Shown here piece by piece: positions 47,432 to 58,953 of a DNA stretch of 64,000 nucleotides. Location of the stretch: the NCBI RefSeq assembly GCF_009727055.1, contig NC_052359.1, positions 11,052,181 through 11,116,180 on the forward strand. Reading direction: 5' to 3'. The notes below the pieces were generated by a model. It made no database searches. It was not told the DNA's origin and saw only the letters and a program-made list of their open reading frames with translations. The stretch's first letter is position 1; the number at the start of each line of letters is the position of its first letter. The position numbers were made by a program, and so were the translations under genes. The DNA is from Benincasa hispida (lineage: Eukaryota > Streptophyta > Magnoliopsida > Cucurbitales > Cucurbitaceae).

Positions 47432-48217
47432 ATGTAGAATACCAATCATGTCTTGGAAACTACAAGCCTCTTGTTCTATTATTACATTTAGGATAAAGCT
47501 CCTGCTTCCAATTTCATATGTAATAGAAAGTTTATTTACACTATCTGCTGCATTGGTACACATCTCTAACCTATGCTTAAGGCTGGTCTTGTTCGAGATG
47601 ACATAAAATGAAATGATTCAATGCTCTTATTTCGATTTCTCAAACTAAACTAAAAAAATCCATGAATTAAAGATCTAAGTGCACATGGTCCGAAAGGGGC
47701 AAAACTTTTCAACATTTCATCGTTTTCGAGAAGAGACATCTCATTTCATTTCATTGAAATTTAACATCAGCAGCTGATTAAAACATATAATAACACCTTC
47801 CATGTACAACGAACCAAGAGAATTATGGCTGAAACAAGACCCCCTGGCTTGTCAAACTAGGCACTTCATTTGCCGATTATGCATTTCCAGTTAAAGAGAT
47901 AGGTTGATATGATTAGTAGTAACAAATGTTGATATGATTAGTAGTAACAAATGATCCATCCCTTTTCAGCTCAGTAATCCAATCATACCTTGATTAGCAA
48001 ACAAATTTCCGTTAGCAGATAGAAAATCTCAATACAATATGCTTCGATCAATAATCTAACAAACCAGCCCATATACAAAATCACTCATCCATGTTGCTTA
48101 CAAGGTCATTTTTGGTTACCTGAGCACAAATTTACAGGCAACAAAATGTACACACAATGATTATATGTTCCCCCACCTGAATACTAAAAGTAACATGAAA
48201 GTCAAGCAAAAGAAATA
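47432..48217. other. Intergenic region between two convergent genes (both 3' UTRs)
   Basis: It holds the 3' ends of the Sec14-like gene (plus) and the WEB-family gene (minus). A perfect 25-bp tandem duplication, GTTGATATGATTAGTAGTAA plus five more bases, lies at 47903-47952. No other gene is visible. Confidence 0.55.
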
Positions 48218-50312
48218 TCACGTAGACTTCTCACCAGGCAGGTAGGAGGGCGATCCACCCTCGACTTGGTTCTTTTTCCTAACAAATAAGCCGCTGAGGT
48301 TCGGTAAAAGCACCTTCTTTGAGAAGGTTTTATCTTTCTCCAATTTTTTGGACTCAACTCTTTTCACTGTTGTGCTCTGCTTTTGAATCCTATTGTGGGT
48401 TGGAGATGATTCCAATGACACCTCTGTTTCAGCCAAAATTCTTGATGCAGCTTCTACCGCTTTTTTCTGCTCTCGCTCACGCCACCTCCGTAGCTCTCCT
48501 TCCACAGCTTTCTTAGCTGCTTCTGCCATATTGGCTTTCTTTGAAGCTTCCTCAGTTGCAGTCTTCATATCCTCAATTTCCTTCTGGGATGCTTCTAGCC
48601 TTTTTAGAACTTCATTTTCACTAGCCTTCACAGCTTCAACCTGAGCTAATGCAGCAGCTACTTTCATTTCTGCTAATGTGTCAGACTCCTCAACTTTCCG
48701 GCTTAATGACTCAAACTCTTCCCTGGAGATGGTGATGTTAGCGCCTGACTCTGAAGTCGAAGCTCGTGCAGCATTGGTTCTCTCAGACAGTACCTTAATC
48801 TGATCAAGGGCCCTACCTTCCGCTGCTTTTGATTCTTCAGCTTCATCCAGTGCAACTCTCAGCTGCTTCTCAGCATCTTCCAATGCTATTCTGGTGGCTT
48901 CTGCTTCCTTCCTCAAATCTTCTGCTTTATTATTCATTTCTTCTGCTCCCCGTCTAGCATTTTCAGTTTCTGACGACAGCTGGTTAAGAGTTGAGAGCAT
49001 CTCTTCACAAGCACCTCTTGCTTTAGATTCTTCTGTGAGGTATGCTTCAAGTTCAGATTTGCTCTTCCGGAGCTTGACATGCAAATTCCCAGCAGTAGAT
49101 TCTGCCTCTGCTTCTTTCTCCTTGAGTTCAGAATGCTCTTTCCTCACATTTTCCAGTTCCAACTTCAGAGCTTCAACCAGGTTATGGAGAGTTCTTTCCT
49201 CTTCAGCCACTTTTTGTAGGGACTCTTTTGCATCATCAAGCTCTGAGGTGACATTCTTCACTGAATCTAAATCCAACGCCTTTTTATCTTCCATTTGTTT
49301 CTGCAGTTTCCCAATTTCATTCATCGTCTCGCTCAACTGCAATTCAAGATTCCGGGTGAGATCAGGGTCAATTTCCTTCTGCAAAGAAAACAATTTTTTT
49401 GCCGAATCTTCAAGAGCCGCTTTATAAGACTGCCTCTGGATGTCTTTCTCCACAAATATTTTTTCTTGCTCTTTATGTGCTTGCAGGGATGCAAGCTTGA
49501 GCTTTTCAATGGACTCCCGTGCAGCCAAAATTTCCTCAGAAAGTTCATTTGCTTTCAGCTTGTGAGTTTTGACCGATTCCTCAGCCTCCGCCACCTGTTT
49601 CAATGCAGCTACTTTTGCTTCCAAAGATGCATCAGAATCTTGACGGATTTTCCTCAATTCTTGCTTTGCAGCATCTAGTTCTCCGATCACTACATTGTAC
49701 TGATCTCGGGTAGTTTCCAAGTCTTGTTTCCAAGCACAATCATTTCCAGAATGATTGCTTCCATTTGTCTCCTCAAACTGCTTTGCTCGAGCCTTGGCAA
49801 CTTCTGAGTCCTTGATGGCTGATTCTTTCGATTCCCTCAGCAATTGCAGCTTCTTGGTCAGGTCATCAACAGCTCTTTTAGTATTTTCAAGCTCAACAAG
49901 TGCTTCAGATTTGGTAGTTTCAGCATTCTTTAGCTGATCCTTTAATTTGCTCAGTTCTTTTTCTGCCAAGTGGAGTTGAGTCTCCTTTGCAAACACTTTC
50001 TGTAGACAACAAGAACCAAAAAAATTACCAACACAATACAAACTGTTTTACTTCACCCCTTTGTGGAAGAAAATAAAACCTCAAAAAAAAAAAGCTGCTA
50101 GATGAACTTCTTAAATGCACAAAAATAAGCACCTCTGCAGAATGAGGTTGTTTCGCCTTCCTCACAATCATTCGTTCTCCCGAAAAAGCACCTTCACCAA
50201 ACAAGTTAACAGCGTCTTTAACAGACTGGAAAGGTGCACTAGTGTCAATCTCTCCTACTTCTACTTTGGCATTAGGTGAGTGAGTCGCAATTTGATGGTC
50301 CTTCGCACCCAT
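48218..50312 (-). CDS. WEB-family coiled-coil protein (At5g55860-like, DUF827)
   Basis: Two coding exons on the minus strand, 50312-50133 and 49999-48218, joined at a GT-AG intron (SAE|KVF), give 653 residues, about the length of Arabidopsis At5g55860. The N-terminus has the family signature VGEIDTSAPFQSVKDAVNLF at about residues 20-40. From about residue 65 to 565 it is almost continuous heptad-like coiled coil rich in Glu, Lys, Ala and Leu. The KKAVEGELRRWRER block near 540-555 and the basic C-terminus with NLSGLF and GGSPSYLPGE are also typical. WEB1 and PMI2 of this family act in light-dependent chloroplast movement. Whether this member does is unknown. There is no signal or membrane segment. 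The start MGAKDHQ was preferred over an upstream in-frame ATG at 50342 by comparison with the family. Antisense open frames across the gene are shadows. Confidence 0.93.
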
Positions 50313-51540
50313 TTTACTTTTCAGTTTCCAAGTATTATGCAAATTCTACCTGTTAGAACAAATCAACATCAGGTTCAAGGTGAACCTATATACGAACAAC
50401 TTACAGCTACATAGACATGAGACATCCAATCCACTCGAATCCTCCAACATTCTCCAAACATAAACGTTATTTTCCATCTTCCTAAACTATATCATCTCTA
50501 GGAACATAGAGAGATGGCTGCATATGTTCAGAAGGCCATTATTATTCATTACAATGAAGCTGGAAAAACTTACCTGGATCTCAACATGCAATAACAATCA
50601 CTAAAAGTTCAGAAGATCATGAAACTAAAAATTTTGCAGGGCAGTAACAAAGCTACATAACTCGTGTCAATGATCCACAACAATTTTTACAATTTTTCAT
50701 GACAATATCAAGATCAAGAGTAACTATCAAGAGAAGTTCCCTATCAATATCAGAAACGGACCAATCAATCAGAGAAAATTCTTTAGTCAAACAAACCCCA
50801 TAACAGCCCAACATTTTTAAACTACCAAAAAGCTTCCATGAAAGCCATTTCAAGCTCCATATGACTAAAAACTTCCAGCCAAACTCAAGAATTTGAGAGA
50901 TACTTGATGAACAATCATGTCAACACAAAAAAACCAATAAGAACAGAGGATAAATCAAAAGAAGAGTCGGAAACAAACCTCAAAATTACTCAGCCAGAAA
51001 CACAAAACACCAAAAAGCCAAGAAGATATGAAACCCTAGAAACGATCAAAACACCACGCGAAAGCGCCAAAAGAAGAGTCAGCTATTCATCACAAAATCA
51101 AACAACCAAATCGTCCACCATATTAACAAAGAAGCTCCATCAAACCCACAAACCCTTTTAACACAAACCCACAAAAAGATCGAACAAAAAAACACTGGGT
51201 CAAGAAAACAAGGGATTTCTTCGGTATTTCAAACCCAAAAAACCAGTACCCAACAATCGTATCACAAGAAAACGCAAAAGGGTATTCCCAAAACGATACA
51301 ATACGTGAAACGCAGTATCGATTTGAGAAGAAAAAATGGCCAAAGGAACCGAGGGATTCTTTGTCGAAGGAGCTTCAATTGAAAATGGGTTGTTTTTGTT
51401 TCAGACAAATTTTGAATCAGAGAATAGTCAGACACGCATGAAGGTGGGGAAAGAAAAGAAGAAACGAAGAAGAGCCAATATCCTCTACAATGTCTTCCAT
51501 GCTGGCGCGTGATCTTCGCTGTGATTTTTCCAAAAAGTTT
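50313..51540 (-). promoter_or_regulatory. 5' UTR (probably with an intron) and promoter of the WEB-family gene
   Basis: Upstream of the start, an acceptor-like CTAACAG|GTAGAATTTGC places a probable 5' UTR exon edge at 50349. The upstream UTR exon is likely within 51250-51510, which is less AT-rich and pyrimidine-rich on the minus strand. The matching donor and the transcription start are not determined. Open frames here (50653-50853 minus, 50904-51161 plus) have no support. Confidence 0.4.
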
Positions 51541-51544
51541 CATC

Positions 51545-52000
51545 TTTTTCACCTAATAATGGACAATCATGACCCACATCATTGATCCAATTACCCCTTT
51601 CCAAGATTTACAGAAGAAAGGCTCAGAGATCATGGGGTGGACTTGCTTTCACACGATCACAGCTTCCATGGATTGTATGAAACTTGGAGCCTCACTTCAC
51701 TTTATAGGTAGATGCAAGAAATATGTGAAATTTTTTGGTTTTATCTCAATCATTTTGTATTGAATAGTTTTTTCTTTTATGAAAGATTATTGTATATAGA
51801 AAAAAGGTGGGAGGCTCAAAGTATTTGTTTTTATATGTTAAGGGAAGATGATGGAGCCCTTCTCTTTGTAAATTATGGTTGTTTCTTTTGTCACACCAAC
51901 ATGGACATGGGACAAACCTATTGTTTCTTTATTACATGGGCCTATCATATTCTCTTCCCTTGCTTGGTCTAAATATGGGTTGGCATTATTTATGATGTTT
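51545..52000. other. Intergenic DNA, no gene seen
   Basis: No recognised gene or repeat. Short open frames only. Confidence 0.45.
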
Positions 52001-52002
52001 TG

Positions 52003-52645
52003 TTTATATAATAATCTATAGTTTCTAATTAAATAATAAATAAATAAAGTAAGAAAGGGGAAAGTGTTATATTCCTATTTTGCCCTTTGATTTTACTACT
52101 TGTTCCTATCCTTTCCTCCCTAACTTTATAGTTGTAGTGTAATTTACAATCTTGCCTGGTATAAAGAAAGAATTAAGTTCCTTGTACTTTCGATCTTTCA
52201 TGTGTTATATTAGTATTTTTTCGAGACCAAATATTCATCCTTCGATCATAAGGTAAAAGATCTTTAATATTTCATAGGTTAGATATTTCAGGGTTTTCTT
52301 AATTTGATTCCTAGTAACCTTATGTATATAATAATCTATAGTTATTTAATAAAAAAAGGAAAAATAAAAAAGAACGAAAAAAAAAGAGAAAGAAGTGTTT
52401 ACTTTCCAATTTTGCCCTTGAATTTTATTACTTGTTTCTATTATTTTTCCTCCTCTAACTTATATAGTTGTAGTGTAACTTATAATCTTAGCTACAAAGA
52501 AGATTTTAAAGATTTTCCACAAATTTTATATATTATTGTATTTTTTTCTTGTTTTCTATAAATATAGAGTTAAGATCAAGTATTCATTCTTAGATCACAC
52601 GGTGAGGATTTTTAATATTTCATAGATTAGATATTTTAAATAGTT
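52003..52645. repeat. Diverged tandem duplication, about 320-bp unit
   Basis: The first copy at about 52003-52305 and the second at about 52325-52640 share TATATAATAATCTATAGTT at their start, then the TTTTGCCCTT stretch, then CTTATAGTTGTAGTGTAA-type and TTTAATATTTCATAG words in the same order. They differ by many substitutions and indels, so the duplication is old. Confidence 0.7.
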
Positions 52646-52649
52646 GCTA

Positions 52650-53060
52650 ATATTTTAGAGTATTATTAATTTGGTCTTTAGTCTATTGAAACTCTCAATA
52701 ATCTTAATGTATTAAAAAATTATCAATTAAGTCATGTCGTAGTAAAATCAGTTAAAACTTGGTAGCATAAATGAATTTTTGACATATACGGATTCGTTAA
52801 ATATGTCCAAATACACTTATCAAATAATATTTGAATAACACAATAACATTTTGTATGGACAAACTTGATCAATAAAATGGAAATTTAGAAGTAAAGAAGC
52901 AAATTCTCTCACACAATATGTATAAAAAGAATGAATTTTATAATGTCGTTTATTTGTAGGAAAACAAAATTGTTTTACATGCTCTTATAATATTTAGAAC
53001 TTAAATCTGGCGAATATTAATTTTTTTTATGATCGCTAATCTTTTAAACATATAATTGAC
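52650..53060. other. Intergenic AT-rich DNA, no gene seen
   Basis: No supported feature. Confidence 0.4.
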
Positions 53061-53062
53061 AA

Positions 53063-53184
53063 TAAATACTATAGTAACTACGATAATTCTAAACTAAGTC
53101 TGGATCAAATTTAGATTGCTAGAAAATACTATAGCAACTACTATAATTCTAAACTAAGTCTGGATCAAATTTAGATTGCTAGAT
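53063..53184. repeat. 60-bp tandem duplication
   Basis: The two copies (about 53063-53122 and 53123-53182) have exactly 60-bp spacing and differ at only a few bases. They contain CTAAACTAAGTCTGGATCAA. Confidence 0.85.
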
Positions 53185-53509
53185 TAGTTGTACTAGAACT
53201 TTTTTAAAATACCATATTTAGAAGTTTGGATTGAAATCTATGTTGATTATTTGTACCAAAATTAAAATGCACTAACCAGAGTGTCCATCTTCTCTTATCT
53301 ATCCAACTCATTAATGAACACCAGAACTACAAACTTGTCCATCCTTTTTAGCATAGAAAGGCAATTTGAGTAATCAATTTTTTAGAAAATCTACCTCATA
53401 CAACATATTGGACTACACTTGTGTTTTATGCAATTGATTTGCTTTGTTGTGTAAAAGGTTATATAGAGAGAAAATTTTCTGCCCATTTTATCTTTTCGTT
53501 CTCACTGAG

Positions 53510-53725
53510 TAAATGTATATCTTAAGGGGAGGTTTGTGAAAAGGATAACGAACCTCCACATATCTTCACAGTGGTATGATCTTGTCCACTTTAAGTATTA
53601 ACTCTTATGATTTTGCTTTTGGTTTTACTCACATTGATGGAGATAATTGTCGTTATTTATATATCCATGATCACTTTCTTTCCTAACCAATGTGAGATTT
53701 TATTCGCACTCCTAAAAGTTTGGTG
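53510..53725. repeat. Dispersed plant repeat fragment
   Basis: The phrases GGTATGATCTTGTCCACTTT, CTCTTATGATTTTGCTTTTG and CCAATGTGAGATTTTATTCG appear in the order found in a widely dispersed plant intergenic repeat. A shorter relative lies at 34110-34250. Its class is not clear. Confidence 0.42.
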
Positions 53726-53729
53726 TGCA

Positions 53730-54448
53730 TGTTTAAAATATTAAGCTTAGGGTTTAGCTAGGGAGGGTTTAAGTAGTCTGGATCTAGCAAAACTATGTTT
53801 GAAGTGCAAATTTAACAAGTATGAGTTTAAGAAATTTGTGTTTATAGTGCAGATTTGAGAAGTTTAGGAATGGAGTGCTAATTTGTAAATTTTAGATTTG
53901 TCAAATATTTCACTATATTTTAATTTGTAGATTAGTTACCGTTTTCAATTTTCATTTATTTTTTTTTTAATTTGTGTATGACTATGTATAAATTAAATAT
54001 CTCATACATTTTTTACAATGAATATGACTAATTTGTCAATAACTTAACTATAATGTTATAAACGATTTTGGCATATTGATTAAATTTATATATTAAATCA
54101 CCATTGTTATGTCCATAACTTACCCTCTACAAAACATTCATATATATTGTAATCATTAACATGCTCCTAAAAATTTATTAGTACCTATATAACATAGATT
54201 TGACATACATACATCTTGACATACAAAAGAGTAACGAATGGTTTCACCGCTATCCATGATTGTCATGCTTAAATCACAAACGAGTGTGATGTTATAGGAT
54301 TGTAAGCAAATATCGGCTGCCTCTCCCTCCAAAAGGCACATGCAATATTGATATCTCCAATTATCTAGTGTAGCTAGGAACAAATCGATCTTATAAACAC
54401 CTCTGAACAAAGCCTCAATTAGCTTAACATGGTAATTAAGATTCAGAT
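53730..54448. other. Intergenic DNA with a minus-strand open frame of unknown nature
   Basis: Mostly AT-rich. A minus-strand frame (54521-54156) stays open and crosses into solo LTR F. The host part (about 54453-54156) encodes a Cys- and Leu-rich stretch with WRYQYCMCLLEGEAADICLQ that I do not recognise. It could be a gene relic split by F, or chance. Confidence 0.3.
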
Positions 54449-54453
54449 CAGAC

Positions 54454-56369
54454 TGAAGGAACCATTGAAGGTCCTTGAATAGAAACGGGATCAAATCCAA
54501 AATCCAAAATTTACAGAGCATTCAATTTATAGAGAACAAATAGAAAACTTATACATTTAAGATGAGAAATACAGCATGCTCAAAGAAATTAAGAAAAGAA
54601 TAGGGAAGATGAGACTTAACCTTGAAGAACGTTTTCTTCACGTATTCTCTTCTCCGTAAAATCACGCACTTGAAAATCTTAATTTTCCCAAATGGCCACT
54701 ACCAAAATGGTTTCCTCTGTATTCTCTGAGATGAAAATCCAGGAATGTGTGGGCTCTAAATTTTTGGTGAGGGAAAGAATTAGAGGTTTTGAGAGAGGAA
54801 TTGAGAGATTGGGGAAGGAGATTATCAATTTTACAGAACTATTATGTAACCCTACTAACTGAGGAAGAAGATGATCAAAACTCCCAACCCCCTATTCCCA
54901 CTATCACGTTGTAGAGAGAAAAGAATGACTTTTTTTTTTTTAAAATAAAATTAATAAAAGCTTAAATATATATTTATATGATAACTACTTTATCATATAA
55001 TATATATTAAACTATATGTTATATCAAATATAACATATAACCTATAGTTTAATATTGTATCCAATATAATGTAACCTATAGTGTAACTCTCTCAACCATG
55101 ATATTTAATATAAATCACATTTGTATTAAATTTAAATATACGAATCCAATTCACATAATTAATATTTGAATAATATTCAAATATTTATTTCCTCCCAACT
55201 AAACTTTATATTATAATATATCAAATAGACTATAATAATTATATCATATATAATTAAATTAAAATAATTATATCACATATAATTAATTCCCTCAACTAAT
55301 TGAACAATTCAAATTCATCCAAAATTGATTTTCATAAATACCTCGTTAAGCTACAGAGGGGACCTCTTAGACCTATAGCTTGAAGCTTCAACGGTACTTG
55401 AATGATTAATTTACTAAACATCCATTAGCTATCGAGCACTCCATTACAGACCAAAAGCTACACTATTCGCACAACAAATATATTACTGTCTCCATTGGAT
55501 ATAACCAATCAACAGTGCAATAACCTTTCACAAATTGCTTGTAAGTATAGCTAGGCCAAAATTACCGTTTTTCCCCCTGTAGTTACATCTAATTCCTTAA
55601 GTACCACTGATCCCTCTAATGAATAATAAATCATAGTTCAACTATGACTAGACTTCTCTCAGGCTAGGAGAGGGTGTGACGCCACATTGTTCAGGCCCCG
55701 GAATCAGCCCTTAAGGGAACAATTTATCTACTTCCCCCTACCTTGGGGAATGAGTGAATTCCGTCTTTATAGTTGTGTTCCTTGCTCCCCAATCAGACAA
55801 ATCCTCAAAATGATAGACTTGTTGAGTCGATGATCTGGCCACTCTCACCCATACAAATCAAAGAACTACCTTCATAGGTAGTATCTCACAACTCACTTAG
55901 AATTTAGGTTATGTCATCTATGGTCATCCTCGTGTAAAGTAAGTCTCTATTATGAATGTCGTTATATAATGAGACTAGTCATTTTGTGGTCTGGTCTTAT
56001 ACAAACTCATTTGTATAGAATACCCCCACTCACATGTCTCCACATGAATGATTAGGATCATATCACTTGTAGCACTTTACAATAATTATAACATCTACAA
56101 AGCGGACCATACTCATAGTGTCACTAGGATAAGATATCCAGTCTTATCCATGTATTACAGATCATTTAGGTTATCACTTAAACATGATCCACCTATATGT
56201 CTCTACATATATGTTTAAGCTACAGAAGATAACCTTGGATGTTAGTTGTGGGTTTAATGCTACTAAATGTCAAATAAAACATCTCATACTTTATTAAATA
56301 AATAAAATATTTGTACAATACAATTACAAACTACAGAATCCTACGAGATTTAGGACACCAACCCCAACA
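54454..56369 (-). mobile_element. Solo LTR F (copia type, same family as element D)
   Basis: It is 1916 bp and begins TGAAGGAACC, ending ACCCCAACA on the plus strand. It has CAGAC at 54449-54453 and CAGGC at 56370-56374 as target-site duplication (one mismatch). It aligns through its length with 56585-58600, the LTR of element D, for example the 'GAGGGGACC' region at about 55355 and the 'CCTTAAGGGAACAATTTA' segment at 55710. No interior or second LTR is present. Confidence 0.82.
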
Positions 56370-56374
56370 CAGGC

Positions 56375-56584
56375 ATCTCTTGAAGTTTGTCCAAGTGCTT
56401 ATCGTTAAAGGGCCTCCACCTTTTTCTCATCCTTATGTTAGGAAGCAATTTTCCAAAGGTCAATGGTTTGCGTACTCATAAACTTCACCATATCAACAAA
56501 ATATGTTGGACTTAATCACTTCCTTTTGCTCATTCTAGAGAATGATCCTACTCCATTGGTCCTATTCATAGGTGTCGTTGATGC
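56375..56584. other. Short host segment between solo LTR F and element D
   Basis: It is unique-looking DNA that was contiguous with the sequence left of 54453 before F inserted. No gene is recognised. Confidence 0.4.
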
Positions 56585-57126
56585 TGAAGGAACGGTGAAG
56601 TTCCATTTGAAAGCGGGGACTATTTTCAATTTTAGTTTTCACAGAACAAAAGTTTACAAAACATAATTAAGTAAATTACAGAAACTTTACAGCATGCAAA
56701 AGAAGGAAAAAATAAATTAGGGTTTAGGAAAGACTTACTCTTGAAGAATGGAAACCTTCTTCACGAAATCCCCTCTTCAAAAATGATCACAAACAATCAC
56801 AATTACGAATACCCAAAGATGACACAACCAAGCGGAGCCCTCTGTATTTTCTTTTAGGTAGAGAATCCACAGAAGTTATGGGGGCTCTGAGATTTTGGAA
56901 TAGAGAGAGAGATTGAGAGAAGAAGAGAGTTTTGTGGGAAAGTAGAGAGATCACCAAAAAACAACCCCCTGTGTGCATATGTAACAAGTCTTTTGTAAAG
57001 AAGATTATCCCTACAACTGCCCCACTCCTCATGATAAACCGAGAGAGAATTAAGGGGAGGGAAGTTATTTCCCTCCTTTTAATTTTAAAATTAAAATTGA
57101 ATTTAAGTTATTTTTAATTTTAAATA

Positions 57127-57181
<55 letters not shown>

Positions 57182-58600
57182 AGATTATGTATTATATATG
57201 TTATAACATATAGTATATAATTAAGTTAAATCATATATAATATATAACCTATAGTTTTATATTGTATCAAATACAATATAATCTATATTTTTGTTTCTCT
57301 CATTATTGCATGGTATTTAATATAAATCTCATTTATACTAAATTTAATTATATAAATCCAATTCACAATAATTAACATTTGAATCATATTCAAATATTTA
57401 TTTCCTCTCAAATAAACTTTATATTATAATGTATCAATACATTATATTAATTATATCATATATAATTAAGTTAAATCAATTATATCACATATAATTAATT
57501 CCATCAATTAATTTGAACAATTCAAATTAATCCAAAATTAATTCTCAATGATCACTATTGAGCTACAAAGGGGAACTTATACTTGAATAATTAATTAAAC
57601 TCCTTTAATTAAATTATTCAATAGTTTAATTAATTATTCAACATCCATTAACTGTCAGTCACTCCACTAAAGATCGATAGCTACACTCTTCGCACTACAT
57701 ATACATTTTTGTGTTAATTGAATATAACCAGTCAACGGTGCGATGACCCTTCACAAATTGCTCGTAAGTACAACTGAGCCAAAATTACTGTTTTGCCCTT
57801 GTAGTTACATATAACTCCTTAAGTACCACTAATCACTCTAATGAACAATAAATCATAGTTCAACTATGACTAGACTCCTCTCGGGCTAAGAGAGGGTGTG
57901 ACAGTACATTGTTCAAGCCCCGGAATCAGCCCTTAAGGGAACAATTTAACTACTTTCCCTTACCTTGAGGAAGAAGTGAATTTCTTCTTGTGTAGCTATG
58001 TTCCCAGCTTTCCAATCAAACGAATCCCTGAAATGGTAGGCTTGTTGAGTTGGCGATCTGGCCACTCTCACCCATACAAATCAAAGGACCACCTTCATAG
58101 ACTCACTTCACAACTCAGTCAGGATTCAGGTTATGTCACCTATGGTCATCCTAGTGAAATGTAAGTCTCTATTATTAACGACAATATATAATAAGACTAT
58201 TCATTTCGTGGTCTGGTCTTATACAAACTCATTTGTATAGAACACCCCTGCTCACATGTTCTACATGAATGATTAGGATTAGATCATTTGTAGCACTTTA
58301 CAATAATTGTAACATCTACAAAGCGGGTCGTATTTGTAGTGTCATCAAGATAAGGTACCCAACCTTATCCATCTTCTACAAACCATTTATGTTATCACTT
58401 AAACATGGTCTAGCCTGTATGTCCTTACATACATGTTTAAGCTATAGAAGATAATCTCGGATGTTAGTTTATTGGTTTTATGGGTTAATGCTACTAAATT
58501 TCAAATAAAACATCTCATATTTTATTAAATAAATAAAATGTTTATACATTACAATTACAAACTATAGGACCCACGAGATTTAGGGCATCAAACCCTAACA
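56585..58600 (-). repeat. LTR of element D (3' LTR in transcription)
   Basis: It is 2016 bp, starts TGAAGGAACG and ends AACCCTAACA. It aligns with solo LTR F. Its internal (TA)n run at 57131-57175 is expanded, whereas F has only a short AT-rich stretch there. Confidence 0.8.
57131..57175. repeat. (TA)n microsatellite in the LTR of element D
   Basis: About 45 bp of uninterrupted TA dinucleotide. Confidence 0.95.
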
Positions 58601-58616
58601 ATATCCCACTTGTCCT
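58601..58616 (-). other. Polypurine tract of element D
   Basis: Beside the LTR end the minus strand reads TTAGGACAAGTGGGATAT, similar in place and purine content to those of elements A and B. Confidence 0.65.
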
Positions 58617-58726
58617 AAAGCTATTGGAGTGTACAATATAAAAGTCACACTAATATTAAAGTACACACAAAACAATAAACTAGGGCATAAAACACACCCA
58701 GTACAAAATCTCCCATTTTCCCTAGA

Positions 58727-58948
58727 CTAGATGTGGTCCCATAGACCCATACTTTGCAATTGACCCTTAAACACCTTAGCCATGAGGGCCTTTGTAAATG
58801 GATCAACAATGTTGTGCTTCGAAGCTATCTGCGTCACAATCACGTCTACTGGATGCACAATATCTTGGATGAGATGATACTTCCGCTCTATGTACTTCTT
58901 GCACTTATGACTCCTAGGCTCTCGGGAATTAGCCACAACATCACTATT
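58727..58948 (-). pseudogene. RNase H 3' part of element D, split by solo LTR E
   Basis: The minus-strand frame has VANSREPRSHKCKKYIERKY, an IVHPVDVIVTQIASKHN block and DPFTKALMAKVF, homologous to element B at 11825-12030. The upstream half lies at about 60976-61110 beyond the inserted solo LTR. Confidence 0.83.
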
Positions 58949-58953
58949 ATCAT

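Noticed and set aside
48319..49937. Several plus-strand open frames up to 177 codons opposite the WEB-family gene
   Set aside because: They arise because the codon composition of the coiled-coil gene (many GAA, GAG, GCT) avoids stops on the other strand. Translations are Ser-, Phe- and Leu-rich with no known domain.
50653..51161. Open frames upstream of the WEB-family gene as separate small genes
   Set aside because: They fall in the presumed 5' UTR intron or promoter, are low-complexity and have no homologue that I recognise.
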